From CAVZBW01 sp963773635 (lineage in GTDB: Bacteria > Actinomycetota > Acidimicrobiia > Acidimicrobiales > RAAP-2), in contig CAVZBW010000005.1 in assembly GCA_963773635.1 (NCBI GenBank), forward strand, positions 124,001 through 188,000: DNA of 64,000 bases. Reading direction: 5' to 3'. The translations under genes were made by a program, and so were the position numbers. Below the pieces are notes generated by a model, which was not told where the DNA came from, searched no databases, and was given only the letters and a program-made list of their open reading frames with translations. Below are positions 43,395 to 51,639 of this stretch, one piece after another. Every line of letters begins with the position of its first letter. The first letter of the stretch is position 1.

Positions 43395-45025
43395 AGCTTC
43401 GGCGCCGGCTGACGATCGTCCTCGGCTCCCTGCTGGCGCTCGGACTGGCCGTCTCGGGGCTCCTCATCTATTCGTCGGTCCGCTCCTACCTCTACGGAAG
43501 GCTCGACGCGCAGCTCGACGTTGCGCAGGAGCAGGCCTACCACTACCTCATCTACCTCGACGCGCACTCGGTGCGGCTGAAGCAGTCCGGCCTGACGACC
43601 GGCGTCTCCGCCGGCTCGGGAGGCTCCGCGGGGTCGGCAGGGCCTGGCTCGACCGCAGGGACGACCCCCTCCAACGGGTCCCGGGCGCAGCGGGTACTGG
43701 CGGAGCGACTCAACCCCGACGTCTCGGTGATGGTGCTCGACCACGACGGCCGGATCCTCGTGTCGCGCCCCTCGGGTCCGGCGACGCACCCGGACCCCCA
43801 GCCCGTGATCCCATCGCGGATCCCCGTCCAGAGCGTGCCGCCCGCCCACGTGTTCGGAAAGGACGAGGGCGTCTACCGCGCCGCGTCGGACTCGTTCGGG
43901 CTGACCGTCCCCGGCCAGCGGACCGACCTGTACCGTGCCCAGGCCGTCGTCGTGCCACAGGGGATCCTGATCGTGGCCACGCCCGTCGCGCCGACCGTCG
44001 CGACGCTGCGCTCCCTCGTCAAGGTCGAGCTGCTGGCGTCGCTCGCCGTGGTGGCGGTCGGCTGCGCACTGGCATGGTGGCTCATCCGACGCGAGCTCAA
44101 GCCCCTCCAGGAGATGACCGTCACCGCAGGGGCCATCGCTGCCGGAGAGCTCGACCGTCGGGTGCCGGCGCGCGGCGAGAACAGCGAGGTCGGGCGGCTC
44201 GGTCAGGCCTTGAACGGCATGCTCTCCCAGATCCAGGCGGCCTTCGTGCAGAAGTCGGCGTCCGAGGAGCGGCTGCGCGTGTTCGTGGCCAACGCGTCCC
44301 ACGAACTGCGGACGCCACTCACCTCCATCCGGGGCTACTCGGAGCTCCTCCGCAAGGGGGCGCTGCACGACGAGGAGGCCCGCCAGCGGGCCCTGGCGCG
44401 GGTCGAGAGCGAGGCCACCAGGATGGGAGTCCTGGTCGACGATCTGCTGCTCCTCACCCGGCTCGACCAGGGTCGACCGCTCGAGCGGGTGCCGGTCGAC
44501 TTGCAGTGGATCGGGAGCGAGGCGGTGGAGGACGCGCGCGCCGTCGACGGCGACCGATCGATCGAGTTCCGCTCGTCGGGACCGGTCGTGGTCACCGGGG
44601 ACCGTGACCGGCTGCGGCAGGTGCTTCACAACCTGGTCCGCAACGCCCTCACCCACACGCCGCCGGGCACCCCCGTGACGGTCGAGGTCGTGGCACGCGG
44701 GGGACGGGGGCTCTGCCGGGTGATCGACCGCGGACCAGGCATGACCGACGCACAGGCGGCGCACGCCTTTGATCGCTTCTACCGCAGCGACGTCGCCCGT
44801 ACCGGGGGCGGCACCGGGCTCGGCCTTTCGATCGTTCGCGCCATCGCCGAGGCCCTCGACGGCACCGCCACGGTCGACACCGACCCCGGCAGCGGCAGCG
44901 TCTTCACCGTCGACCTCCCGCTCGCGGAACCGGGCCGCCGGCCCGGCGAGGACCACGGCGGCCAACCGGTGCCGGCATCCGAGTCTCGTGGCTCAGCCCA
45001 TGTCGAGAGCAGGGTCTTGCGCTAG
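43391..45025 (+). CDS. Sensor histidine kinase
   Basis: A 544-aa membrane kinase. TM1 lies at about residues 7-28 (IVLGSLLALGLAVSGLLIY). An extracytoplasmic sensor of about 180 residues contains a Gly/Ser/Thr-rich stretch, and TM2 lies near 215-235. Next come a HAMP segment (ELKPLQEMTVTAGAIAAGELDRRVP), the H-box FVANASHELRTPLTSIRGY with H304, and the ATPase lobes HNLVRNALTHTPPG, DRGPGM and GGTGLGLSIV. It is coupled to the regulator just upstream. Its last 33 bases overlap the 3' end of the convergent menF gene. Confidence 0.93.
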   Translation: MKLRRRLTIVLGSLLALGLAVSGLLIYSSVRSYLYGRLDAQLDVAQEQAYHYLIYLDAHSVRLKQSGLTTGVSAGSGGSAGSAGPGSTAGTTPSNGSRAQRVLAERLNPDVSVMVLDHDGRILVSRPSGPATHPDPQPVIPSRIPVQSVPPAHVFGKDEGVYRAASDSFGLTVPGQRTDLYRAQAVVVPQGILIVATPVAPTVATLRSLVKVELLASLAVVAVGCALAWWLIRRELKPLQEMTVTAGAIAAGELDRRVPARGENSEVGRLGQALNGMLSQIQAAFVQKSASEERLRVFVANASHELRTPLTSIRGYSELLRKGALHDEEARQRALARVESEATRMGVLVDDLLLLTRLDQGRPLERVPVDLQWIGSEAVEDARAVDGDRSIEFRSSGPVVVTGDRDRLRQVLHNLVRNALTHTPPGTPVTVEVVARGGRGLCRVIDRGPGMTDAQAAHAFDRFYRSDVARTGGGTGLGLSIVRAIAEALDGTATVDTDPGSGSVFTVDLPLAEPGRRPGEDHGGQPVPASESRGSAHVESRVLR

Positions 45026-46318
45026 GGCGTCGATCACGGGCCTGAGCTTGAGGGTGGTCTCGGCGAGCTCGGCCTCGGGATCCGATCCTCTCACGATCCC
45101 GGCGCCTGCCCAGACCCGCGCGTGGCCGGAGCTCATGGTGACCGAGCGGATGCCGAGGACCCAGTCTCCGTTGCCGGCGCGGTCGATCCAGCCGACCGGC
45201 CCGGCCCAAAAACCGCGGGACTCGGCCTCCGTGTCGGCGATCAGCCGCAGCGCCTCGTCCCTCGGGACGCCCCCGACGGCGGGCGTGGGGTGCAGGTCGG
45301 CAAGAAGCTCGAGGACGCCGGGGAGGGGCAGGGCCTCGGCCAGCCGCCCCTCGACCCGGGTGCTCAGCCGAGCGTCGGTGGCGAGCCGGAGGACCTCCGG
45401 TCGATCCGGGACGGAGAGGGTGTCACAGCGTGGGCGCAGCGCCTCGGCCACGGCTTCGACCACCAGGCGGTGCTCTTCGAGCTCCTTGGCCGAACCGAGC
45501 AATCGATCGGTGGCGCTCGAGGCCCCGGGGTCCCCGGTGCGGCCGGACAGGCCGGTGGTCCCGGCCAGGGGGTGGCACCATACGGAGCGGCCGCGGCGAG
45601 CCACGATCAGCTCGGGGGAAGCTCCGACGAAGTGCTCGCCGCCCACCGGTACGAGGAAGCTCGTCGTGGACGGCTCGCGGTTGCGCAGTCGCCGCAACAG
45701 CGCCACGGGCGAGGTGACCCGGAGGGGGGTGACGTCGACGCAGCGCCCCAGGACAACTTTGCGCAGCTTGCCGGCGTGGATCTTGGCGACGGCGCGGGCC
45801 ACCGCCCGGGCGTAGTCGTTGGGGCCGGGCCGGTGCTCGAGGCACGGGATCGACGTGGGAGACAGGACCTCGAGGCCCCCGACCTCGGCTCGACGGGCCC
45901 GGATCAACTTCTCCGCCTCCCGGGCGGTCGGCCGGGTGGCGTCGTGGCCGACCACGGTCAGCCAGGACAGGCCTCCCGAGCGTCCGAGGAGCACGCCCGG
46001 CACGCAGAGCACGCCCGGGGCGCTCCGGTCAAAGGGGAGCGCGCCGAGCGCGAGGGGTCCCGTTCCGGCCCGATCCACCTCGTCGTGCACCGCGATGTCG
46101 TCGAGGAGGGCGGTCAGGGCCTCTCGGCCCGCCGGGTCGAGGAGACCCAGGGCGAGCTCGGGCCGGGCCACCGCGCCCCAGCCAACCAGGGTGAGTCCGG
46201 GGCCGTCGAAGAGGACGCCGTCGTGGCCGACGAGGTCGAGGGGATCCCATTTCGTTTCCTCGCCGAGCGCCACGGTGTACGCGAGGAGCGCGGGTTGCAC
46301 GGCCGCGTTCGCCGTCAT
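44993..46318 (-). CDS. menF: Isochorismate synthase (menaquinone pathway)
   Basis: A 441-aa chorismate-utilising enzyme. The C-terminal chorismate-binding domain has FLVPVGGEHFVGASPELIVARRG, HPLAGTTGLSG, SAKELEEHRLVVEAVAEAL, LHPTPAVGGVPRDEALRLI and AGAGIVRGSDPEAELAET. HPTPAVGG and the lack of a glutaminase partner favour isochorismate synthase over anthranilate or aminodeoxychorismate synthase. The preceding menG supports a menaquinone role. Its ATG overlaps the menG stop (ATGA). Confidence 0.88.
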   Translation of the reverse strand: MTANAAVQPALLAYTVALGEETKWDPLDLVGHDGVLFDGPGLTLVGWGAVARPELALGLLDPAGREALTALLDDIAVHDEVDRAGTGPLALGALPFDRSAPGVLCVPGVLLGRSGGLSWLTVVGHDATRPTAREAEKLIRARRAEVGGLEVLSPTSIPCLEHRPGPNDYARAVARAVAKIHAGKLRKVVLGRCVDVTPLRVTSPVALLRRLRNREPSTTSFLVPVGGEHFVGASPELIVARRGRSVWCHPLAGTTGLSGRTGDPGASSATDRLLGSAKELEEHRLVVEAVAEALRPRCDTLSVPDRPEVLRLATDARLSTRVEGRLAEALPLPGVLELLADLHPTPAVGGVPRDEALRLIADTEAESRGFWAGPVGWIDRAGNGDWVLGIRSVTMSSGHARVWAGAGIVRGSDPEAELAETTLKLRPVIDALAQDPALDMG

Positions 46319-47058
46319 CGAGCGCTCGGCGGGGTCGCCGCATCGGATGGCATCCCCACCCGGGTGGCGGTGAACAGCTGGCTCAGGCCCCCATCGAGGA
46401 GCTGGTGTCCCGCCGTGGCGAAGCCGTGGCGGAGGAGCAGCTCGCGGAACTCCTGCGGGGTGGGGAGATAGCCGGTCGACCGGGGAAGGTAGCGGTACGC
46501 CGCAGGGTCCGAGAGGAGGCCACCGACGACGGGGACGACGCGCTCGAACCAGAGGTGATAGCCGGCACGCATCACGGCGGAAGGCGGGATGGCGATCTCG
46601 AGCACGACGATGCGCCCGCCCGGGCGCAGCACGCGGGCGGCCTCCCCGACGACCTGGTCGAGGGCGTCAAAGTTGCGGAGGCCGTACCCGCAGATGATGG
46701 CGTCGACGGAGGCGGACGCAAGGGGCAGGGCGGAGGCGTCGCCCTGGACGCGAGGCGTGCCGGCATGGCTGACCGACAGCATCCCGTAGGAGAGGTCGTC
46801 GCCGAGCACCCGGTACCCTCGCCGGGCACAGGCGCGGCTGAGGTCTCCCGTGCCGCAGGCCAGATCGAGCACGGTGGCGCCGGGGCCGATGCCGAGGGCG
46901 TCGATCGCCCGGCGACGCCACCGCTGATCGAGGCCGAGCGACATGATGCGGTTGAGGGCGTCGTAGCGGGGAGCGATCGTGTCGAACATGGCGCGCACGT
47001 GCGCGGTCTTGGCCGCTCCTCGCGGCAGTTCCTCGGCGGGTGCTCGCGCCGGCGGCAC
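46315..47058 (-). CDS. menG: Demethylmenaquinone methyltransferase (UbiE/MenG family)
   Basis: A 247-aa SAM-dependent methyltransferase that carries out the last step of menaquinone synthesis. It has VRAMFDTIAPRYDALNRIMSLGLDQRWRRRAI, the SAM motif LDLACGTGDLSRACA, GDASALPLASASVDAIICGYGLRNF and YRYLPRSTGYLPTPQEFRELL, all close to the UbiE/MenG signatures. The GTG start is just past the MaoC-like gene. It is coupled to menF downstream. Confidence 0.9.
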   Translation of the reverse strand: MPPARAPAEELPRGAAKTAHVRAMFDTIAPRYDALNRIMSLGLDQRWRRRAIDALGIGPGATVLDLACGTGDLSRACARRGYRVLGDDLSYGMLSVSHAGTPRVQGDASALPLASASVDAIICGYGLRNFDALDQVVGEAARVLRPGGRIVVLEIAIPPSAVMRAGYHLWFERVVPVVGGLLSDPAAYRYLPRSTGYLPTPQEFRELLLRHGFATAGHQLLDGGLSQLFTATRVGMPSDAATPPSAR

Positions 47059-47072
47059 GTTGGCAGACGACC

Positions 47073-47540
47073 TCAGCGGTAGTAGCGGTACACCACCTGG
47101 CTCACGCAGGCGGGCTTGGGCGCGCCCTCGATCTCGATGACGAGGTCGAAGATCACTTGGACGCCCCCCTCTGTCCCCCCGGACACCTCCTCGACGCTAC
47201 CCACCGTGACCCCCATGCGGACCCTCGAGCCGACCGGGACCGGGGAGGGGAACCGCACCTTGTTGCAGCCGTAGTTGACGCCGAAGCTCATGCCTTCGAC
47301 GGTGATGACCTGCTGGAGGAGTGCGGGTGCCAGCGAGAGGGTGAGATAGCCGTGGGCGATGGTGGAGCCGAAGGGTCCCGATGCCGACCGCTCCGGATCG
47401 ACGTGGATCCACTGGTGGTCGCCGGTGGCATCGGCAAAGAGATCGATCCGCTTCTGGTCGATGTCCTGCCAGTCGCTCGTGCCGATCTGCTGGCCGACCA
47501 GCGAGCTGAACTCGCTCAGGTCCGAGATGATTCTGGGCAT
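47073..47540 (-). CDS. MaoC-like hot-dog dehydratase (NodN type)
   Basis: A 155-aa single hot-dog domain. The hydratase-2 motif is visible as FADATGDHQWIHVDPERS (Asp and His of the catalytic pair), with IAHGYLTLSL and FGVNYGCNKVRFPSPVPVGSRVR. Such proteins hydrate enoyl-CoA; many actinobacterial copies have unknown acyl substrates. It starts with ATG and lies upstream of menG on the same strand, 14 bases apart, perhaps in one transcript. Confidence 0.87.
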   Translation of the reverse strand: MPRIISDLSEFSSLVGQQIGTSDWQDIDQKRIDLFADATGDHQWIHVDPERSASGPFGSTIAHGYLTLSLAPALLQQVITVEGMSFGVNYGCNKVRFPSPVPVGSRVRMGVTVGSVEEVSGGTEGGVQVIFDLVIEIEGAPKPACVSQVVYRYYR

Positions 47541-47601
47541 GCCGCACCATAGATCACCTCGCTCGGTGGCCCCGAAGCGCCCCGAGGCGTGACTCAGGCG
47601 A

Positions 47602-47973
47602 TCAGTGGAACCAGACCCGCTGGTACTCCCGGCTCTGGCGATGGAGCAACAGCGCGACCAGGACCACCGCGAACGCCAGGTTGAGGAGCACCCAAATGGA
47701 GAAGCTCAGGGACAGCACCGAGAACGCGAGGAAGAGGACCTCGAGGCAGAGGTACAGCACGGACGCCACGACCGCCGTCCAGTAGCCCCAACGTCGCTCG
47801 TTTGCGATGGCGAGGGCGGCACCACCCTCGGCGAGCAGGAGAACGGCCAGGACCCCCGCTCCGGTGATCAGTCCGAGCAGGCCGAAGAAGGCGTTGATGT
47901 AGCTCAGCAGCACGGCCCCCTGCAGGGTCTGGGGCTGACTGTTGTCCAACCACTTGAGCTGCGATGACGCCAT
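47602..47973 (-). CDS. Small four-helix membrane protein of unknown function
   Basis: A 123-aa product starting MASSQLKWLDNSQPQTLQ. Four hydrophobic segments (approximately 20-40, 44-58, 63-83 and 87-110) fill most of it. It ends HRQSREYQRVWFH. The longer frame upstream is Arg/Pro-rich with no family character, so the internal ATG is preferred. No function is recognised. It is divergent from the VIT-family gene. Confidence 0.65.
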   Translation of the reverse strand: MASSQLKWLDNSQPQTLQGAVLLSYINAFFGLLGLITGAGVLAVLLLAEGGAALAIANERRWGYWTAVVASVLYLCLEVLFLAFSVLSLSFSIWVLLNLAFAVVLVALLLHRQSREYQRVWFH

Positions 47974-48151
47974 GACCGACAGTCTCGCGCACCCGCCCGG
48001 CGCGCACCGCGCAGCCGTCTCGGGGCTCGGACGCATCCCGGCGCCCGGTCGTAACCGGCGCCGTCGTCGCGGCATTCGCCCAGCCTAAGGGCACATTTCC
48101 GGCCCCCCTTGCATGCTCGGGATGGGCGGCCCGGGGCCTAGCATTCCGTCG

Positions 48152-48865
48152 GTGAGGCGACCGCAGACCTTCGAGGGGCACCGGCATCGCGACGTGACCG
48201 GAGGCGGTCCCCGCGCGGCGGTCTTCGGCGTGAGCGACGGACTGGTCACCAACGTCTCGCTGATCCTCGGCGTCGCCGGTGCCCATCCGAACGGCACGTT
48301 CGTGCGGCTGGCCGGACTCGCCGGGCTCATTGCGGGCGCCTTCTCGATGGCCGCCGGGGAGTACGTCTCGATGCAGGCTCAGCGCGAGCTCATCGAGCGC
48401 GAGCTCGAAGTCGAGCGGCAGTCCCTGGCCCAGGCGCCCGACATGGAGCGCGAGGAGCTGCGGTCGCTCTACACCGACCGGGGGATCCATCCCGAGGTGG
48501 CTCGCGACCTGGCGGACAACGTCATGCAGGACCCCGACCTGGCGCTCGACACGCACGCCCGGGAGGAGCTCGGGATCAACCCGCAGTCCATCGGGTCCCC
48601 GATCCAGGCCTCGATCTCCTCGTTCATCGCCTTCTCGATCGGCGCGCTGCTGCCCCTCATCCCGTGGCTCATCACCTCGGGAGGCGGGGCAGAGGTGGCC
48701 TCGATCCTGATCGCACTCGTCGCTTCGACGATCGTGGGATGGGCGCTGGGGGTCTTTACCTCCCGCTCCCCCTGGCGATCAGCCCTCCGGCAGGTCGTGG
48801 TCGTCGTCATCGCGGCCGGTGTCACGTACGGCATCGGCCGAGCCATCGGGGTGAGCACCGGGTAG
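48152..48865 (+). CDS. VIT1/CCC1-family membrane transporter (Fe/Mn type)
   Basis: A 237-aa protein with five expected helices. It has the family opening RAAVFGVSDGLVTNVSLILGVAGA, the metal-binding first helices GAFSMAAGEYVSMQAQRELIERELEVE, a cytosolic acidic loop (EREELRSLYTDRGI) and LGINPQSIGSPIQASISSFIAFSIGALLPLIPWL. VIT/CCC1 proteins export iron or manganese from the cytoplasm. The GTG at 48152 is chosen; an ATG at 48113 adds 13 residues. The last 87 bases overlap the convergent mshD gene. Confidence 0.85.
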   Translation: MRRPQTFEGHRHRDVTGGGPRAAVFGVSDGLVTNVSLILGVAGAHPNGTFVRLAGLAGLIAGAFSMAAGEYVSMQAQRELIERELEVERQSLAQAPDMEREELRSLYTDRGIHPEVARDLADNVMQDPDLALDTHAREELGINPQSIGSPIQASISSFIAFSIGALLPLIPWLITSGGGAEVASILIALVASTIVGWALGVFTSRSPWRSALRQVVVVVIAAGVTYGIGRAIGVSTG

Positions 48866-49840
48866 CCGGTACTCGCGATCGGTGTGGTGAAGGGCGAAGC
48901 CGAGAGAGTCGTAGAGCGCACGCGCCGGTTCGTTGTCGGCATCCACGTAGAGCATGCCGACCTCGAGTCCGCGTCCTGCCAGCCAGTCGAGGCCGGCGAG
49001 GGTCAGACTCCTGCCGAGCCCGAGGCCCTGGTACTCCGGGTTGACCGAGATGACGTAGATCTCGCCCATCTCGGGTTCGGTGTCGTGGTGGACCTTGGTC
49101 CAACAGGACCCGGCGAGTGATCCCTCCCGCCAATGGAGGAGGAAGCCCTCGGGGTCGAACCAGGGCTCCTGCTCGCGCTCGAGGAGGTGCTCGAGCTGCC
49201 AGGCGCCCTGCTCGGGGTGATCGGCAAAGGCACGGTTGTTGACCCGCAGCCAGACCGCCTCGTCCTGGCTGCGCCGAAACGGCCGGAGGGCGATCTCCGG
49301 GGCCCCGCCGCGGTACTCGGGCGGGACCGGTAGCGGCCGTCGCAGCTGCAGCAGATCGCGCTCGGGTCGAAAGCCTGCGGCGCGCGCCTCACGGTCCCGC
49401 TGCTCGTCGACCATGGGGATCCAGTAGTCGACCGGGTCTGAGCCCTCGCGTGCCACCAGGCCGAGCGCGGCGGTCGTCAACCGGGCGCTCACGCTGTCGT
49501 GGCCCCCGGCGATGGTCGGCGGTTCCGTCCCCGGACCCGTCGCCGGTCCCGTCGCCGGTCCCGTCGCCGGTCCCGTCCCCCGGTGGTCCGGGTGCACCGC
49601 GACCTCGAGGGTCCAAGAGTGGGGGAGGCGGCTCAGCTGGGCCACGCCCGCAAGGCCATGGCCCGACCGGTGGGCGAGCAAGGTGCTCGAGCCGGGCGCG
49701 CCGTGGAGGAGGTCGAGCCACGCCTGATCGCCCATGGGTCGCTGGCCATCGGCCACCGACGCGGCATCGAGGAGGCCCTTCACGGCGTCGACCTCGCCCG
49801 GGGAAAGTTGAGGGCGAAGGGCGACCGACGTGGTGCTCAT
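48779..49840 (-). CDS. mshD: Mycothiol synthase
   Basis: A 353-aa enzyme with two GNAT domains that acetylates Cys-GlcN-Ins, the last step of mycothiol synthesis. The N-terminal domain has HSWTLEVAVHPDHRGTG. The C-terminal active domain has FLLHWREGSLAGSCWTKVHHD, MGEIYVISVNPEYQGLGLGRSLTLAGLDWL and YVDADNEPARALYDSLGFALHHTDREY, all typical of MshD. A TGPATGPATGPA insertion arises from a 12-bp DNA repeat. The ATG at 49840 gives the usual start MSTTSVALRPQLSPGE. Mycothiol is specific to actinobacteria. Confidence 0.92.
   Translation of the reverse strand: MSTTSVALRPQLSPGEVDAVKGLLDAASVADGQRPMGDQAWLDLLHGAPGSSTLLAHRSGHGLAGVAQLSRLPHSWTLEVAVHPDHRGTGPATGPATGPATGPGTEPPTIAGGHDSVSARLTTAALGLVAREGSDPVDYWIPMVDEQRDREARAAGFRPERDLLQLRRPLPVPPEYRGGAPEIALRPFRRSQDEAVWLRVNNRAFADHPEQGAWQLEHLLEREQEPWFDPEGFLLHWREGSLAGSCWTKVHHDTEPEMGEIYVISVNPEYQGLGLGRSLTLAGLDWLAGRGLEVGMLYVDADNEPARALYDSLGFALHHTDREYRLPGAHPDGSADAVRDTGRDDDDHDLPEG
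49531..49578 (-). repeat. 12-bp tandem repeat, four copies
   Basis: ccggtcccgtcg repeats four times (first copy ccggacccgtcg, last copy ending in c), encoding GPAT units between two parts of the N-terminal GNAT domain of mshD. Confidence 0.85.
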
Positions 49841-49893
49841 GTGGCGCACCGTAGCGAGAGTCGGGCGGGCCGGGTGGCCGGTATCCTCCCCGC

Positions 49894-50607
49894 GTGACAC
49901 CGGCCAAGAAGGCTCCTCCGGCACGCCGGGCGGGGGCCCGATCCCCCTCCCGTTCGGTGTTGCGCCGCCGGGCTGCAACGGTTGTCGAGCGCCTCGCGGG
50001 CGTCTTCCCCGGCTCGGCGGAGCAGCTGTGCGCCCTGCGCCACGACAACCCCTTCCAACTGCTCGAGGCGACCATCCTCTCGGCGCAATGCACCGACGCG
50101 AAGGTCAACGAGGTGACGCCGGACCTCTTCGCGGCCTATCCCGAGCCCGAGGACCTGGCCGTGGCGGATCCGGATCGCGTCGAGACCCTGATCCGCCCGA
50201 CCGGCTTCTACCGGAGCAAGACCCGGAGCCTCATCGGCATGGCGGACGGATTGGTGCAGAGGTTTGGCGGGGAGGTCCCCACCTCGCTCGACGACCTGGT
50301 CACCCTGCCGGGCGTCGGCCGCAAGACCGGCAACGTCGTACGCAGTGTGGCCTTCGACCTGCCCGGCCTGCCGGTCGATACCCACGTGGGGCGCCTCGCG
50401 CGGCGGCTGGGCCTGACCACCTCGACGGACCCCGTGCGGGTGGAGCACGACCTCGGTGACCTGGTTTCCGAGGCCGACTGGGGTGCGCTCAGCCTGCGGC
50501 TCATCCTGCACGGCCGCGCCACCTGCACGGCGCGCAAGCCCCGGTGCGCCGAGTGCGTGCTCGAGGACATCTGCCCCTCCTCGACCACCCGCCTGGCCGG
50601 ATCCTGA
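49894..50607 (+). CDS. nth: Endonuclease III (DNA glycosylase/AP lyase)
   Basis: A 237-aa base-excision repair enzyme for oxidised pyrimidines. It has ATILSAQCTDAKVNEVTP, the helix-hairpin-helix LPGVGRKTGNVV with catalytic Lys144, VDTHVGRLARRLGL with Asp162, and the iron-sulfur loop CTARKPRCAECVLEDIC (C-x6-C-x2-C-x5-C). The N-terminal 25 residues are basic and unconserved. It diverges from mshD, with starts 53 bases apart. Confidence 0.95.
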   Translation: MTPAKKAPPARRAGARSPSRSVLRRRAATVVERLAGVFPGSAEQLCALRHDNPFQLLEATILSAQCTDAKVNEVTPDLFAAYPEPEDLAVADPDRVETLIRPTGFYRSKTRSLIGMADGLVQRFGGEVPTSLDDLVTLPGVGRKTGNVVRSVAFDLPGLPVDTHVGRLARRLGLTTSTDPVRVEHDLGDLVSEADWGALSLRLILHGRATCTARKPRCAECVLEDICPSSTTRLAGS

Positions 50608-50659
50608 GGCCCGCCCCGACCGGTCCGCAGTGCTACCCACGGTGTTACCCTGGGAGGCC

Positions 50660-50926
50660 GTGGTGACCAAGAGATCGGTCTCGCTCTCCGAGGACGTGGC
50701 CCGGTCCGTCGAGGAGGCGGCTCACGAGGACGGGATCTCCTTCAGTGCCTGGCTCTCCGCCGCAGCCGAGCGCCAGCTGCGCGTGCGGGAGGGACTCCGG
50801 GGAGTCGCCGCCTGGGAGGCCGGGTCCGGCGCGCTCACCGCGGAGGAGATCGCCGCCGGGGAGGCCCTTCTCAGCCGGCTGCTCTCGGGCGTCTCCGGCA
50901 TGGCGTCCCGCGTCCGCCGCCGCTAG
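50660..50926 (+). CDS. Antitoxin-like protein of a PIN-type toxin-antitoxin pair
   Basis: An 88-aa product (GTG 50660 or 50663, with a gggagg ribosome site). The N-terminal part (VTKRSVSLSEDVARSVEEAAHEDGISFSAWLSAAAERQL) looks like a ribbon-helix-helix DNA-binding and dimerisation domain. The C-terminal part would bind the toxin. It lies three bases before the PIN-like gene. This arrangement is typical of VapBC modules, in which the pair represses its own promoter. Confidence 0.75.
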   Translation: MVTKRSVSLSEDVARSVEEAAHEDGISFSAWLSAAAERQLRVREGLRGVAAWEAGSGALTAEEIAAGEALLSRLLSGVSGMASRVRRR

Positions 50927-50929
50927 CCA

Positions 50930-51326
50930 GTGGCCACCCACCGCCAGGGGCTCGTGTACGGGGTGGCGGCGCTCCGGGCGGCGGCTCGTGGCGACCGCAT
51001 GATGTGGGCGCTGCACCGCGCCGCCCTCTCCAACGGCATCGTCCCGGTGGTGCCCGCCCCGGTGGTGGCGGAGGGCTTCCGGACGGAGGTCCGCGGGGAC
51101 TACCTGCGGGCCCTCCTCGCAGGCTCCGAGGTCGAGGTGCTCGAGGAGGACGGAGCCGAGCGGCTCGGGGGGCTGGCCGCCCGGGCGGGGACGGGCGATC
51201 TGGTCAGCGCCTCCGTGGCGGAATGCGCGGCGACGCCGCAACGCGGCCGTCGTGGCCGGCAGGCAGCACTCCCTGCGGACGTCGAGCGAGCTGCTCGGGT
51301 ACGACCTCGTCCTCTACGCGGTGTGA
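50930..51326 (+). CDS. PIN-domain toxin-like ribonuclease (VapC type), one-base frameshift
   Basis: From GTG 50930: a short first strand (LVYGVAALRAAARGDRMMWALHRAAL), then IVPVVPAPVVAEGF, EVEVLEEDGAERLGGLAARAGTGDLVSASVAECA. The first frame then becomes Arg-rich nonsense. One base on (break near 51225-51240) the frame reads RRNAAVVAGRQHSLRTSSELLGYDLVLYAV and stops at 51326, which suits a PIN end. The corrected length is about 132 aa. The usual first catalytic Asp (Y/L-D-T/A-G-A) appears as YGVAAL, so the acidic active site may be incomplete and the toxin inactive. Confidence 0.65.
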
Positions 51327-51361
51327 GGGGTGCCGCCGCCGTGTGGATGGCGGCCACGTGC

Positions 51362-51550
51362 TCAGGTGAGGCGGGCCATCCGGCGCAGCGCCTCGCGTAG
51401 GGCACGCTCCACCGCAAAGAGGTCGGTCGCCAGGGCGTCGTGACCCGAGCCGCTTTCCTCCTCGGCCGCCGCGCTCACCCGGCGGACGATCTCGTCGAGG
51501 GAGGAGGTGATGGAGGAGAGCTCGCCACGGGACACCACGGAGGAGATCAT
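51362..51550 (-). CDS. Small acidic helical protein, unknown function
   Basis: A 62-aa reading frame, MISSVVSRGELSSITSSLDEIVRR...ALREALRRMARLT. It is predicted to be mostly helical, with heptad-like spacing. The ATG start is divergent from hisD, 89 bases apart. Its amino-acid composition is protein-like, unlike most shadows here. No family is recognised, so a spurious frame is possible. Confidence 0.45.
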   Translation of the reverse strand: MISSVVSRGELSSITSSLDEIVRRVSAAAEEESGSGHDALATDLFAVERALREALRRMARLT

Positions 51551-51639
51551 GACCCCTCGGGGTGTCCCCCGGCATCCGACCAGCCAGCGACGCCGGAGGG
51601 GTCCTCGGCCCCAGCCGGCCCAGGTAGCATCGAGGGGCC

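Noticed and set aside
44993..46318. Anthranilate or aminodeoxychorismate synthase
   Set aside because: HPTPAVGG motif and adjacency to menG fit isochorismate synthase better; trpE is found elsewhere.
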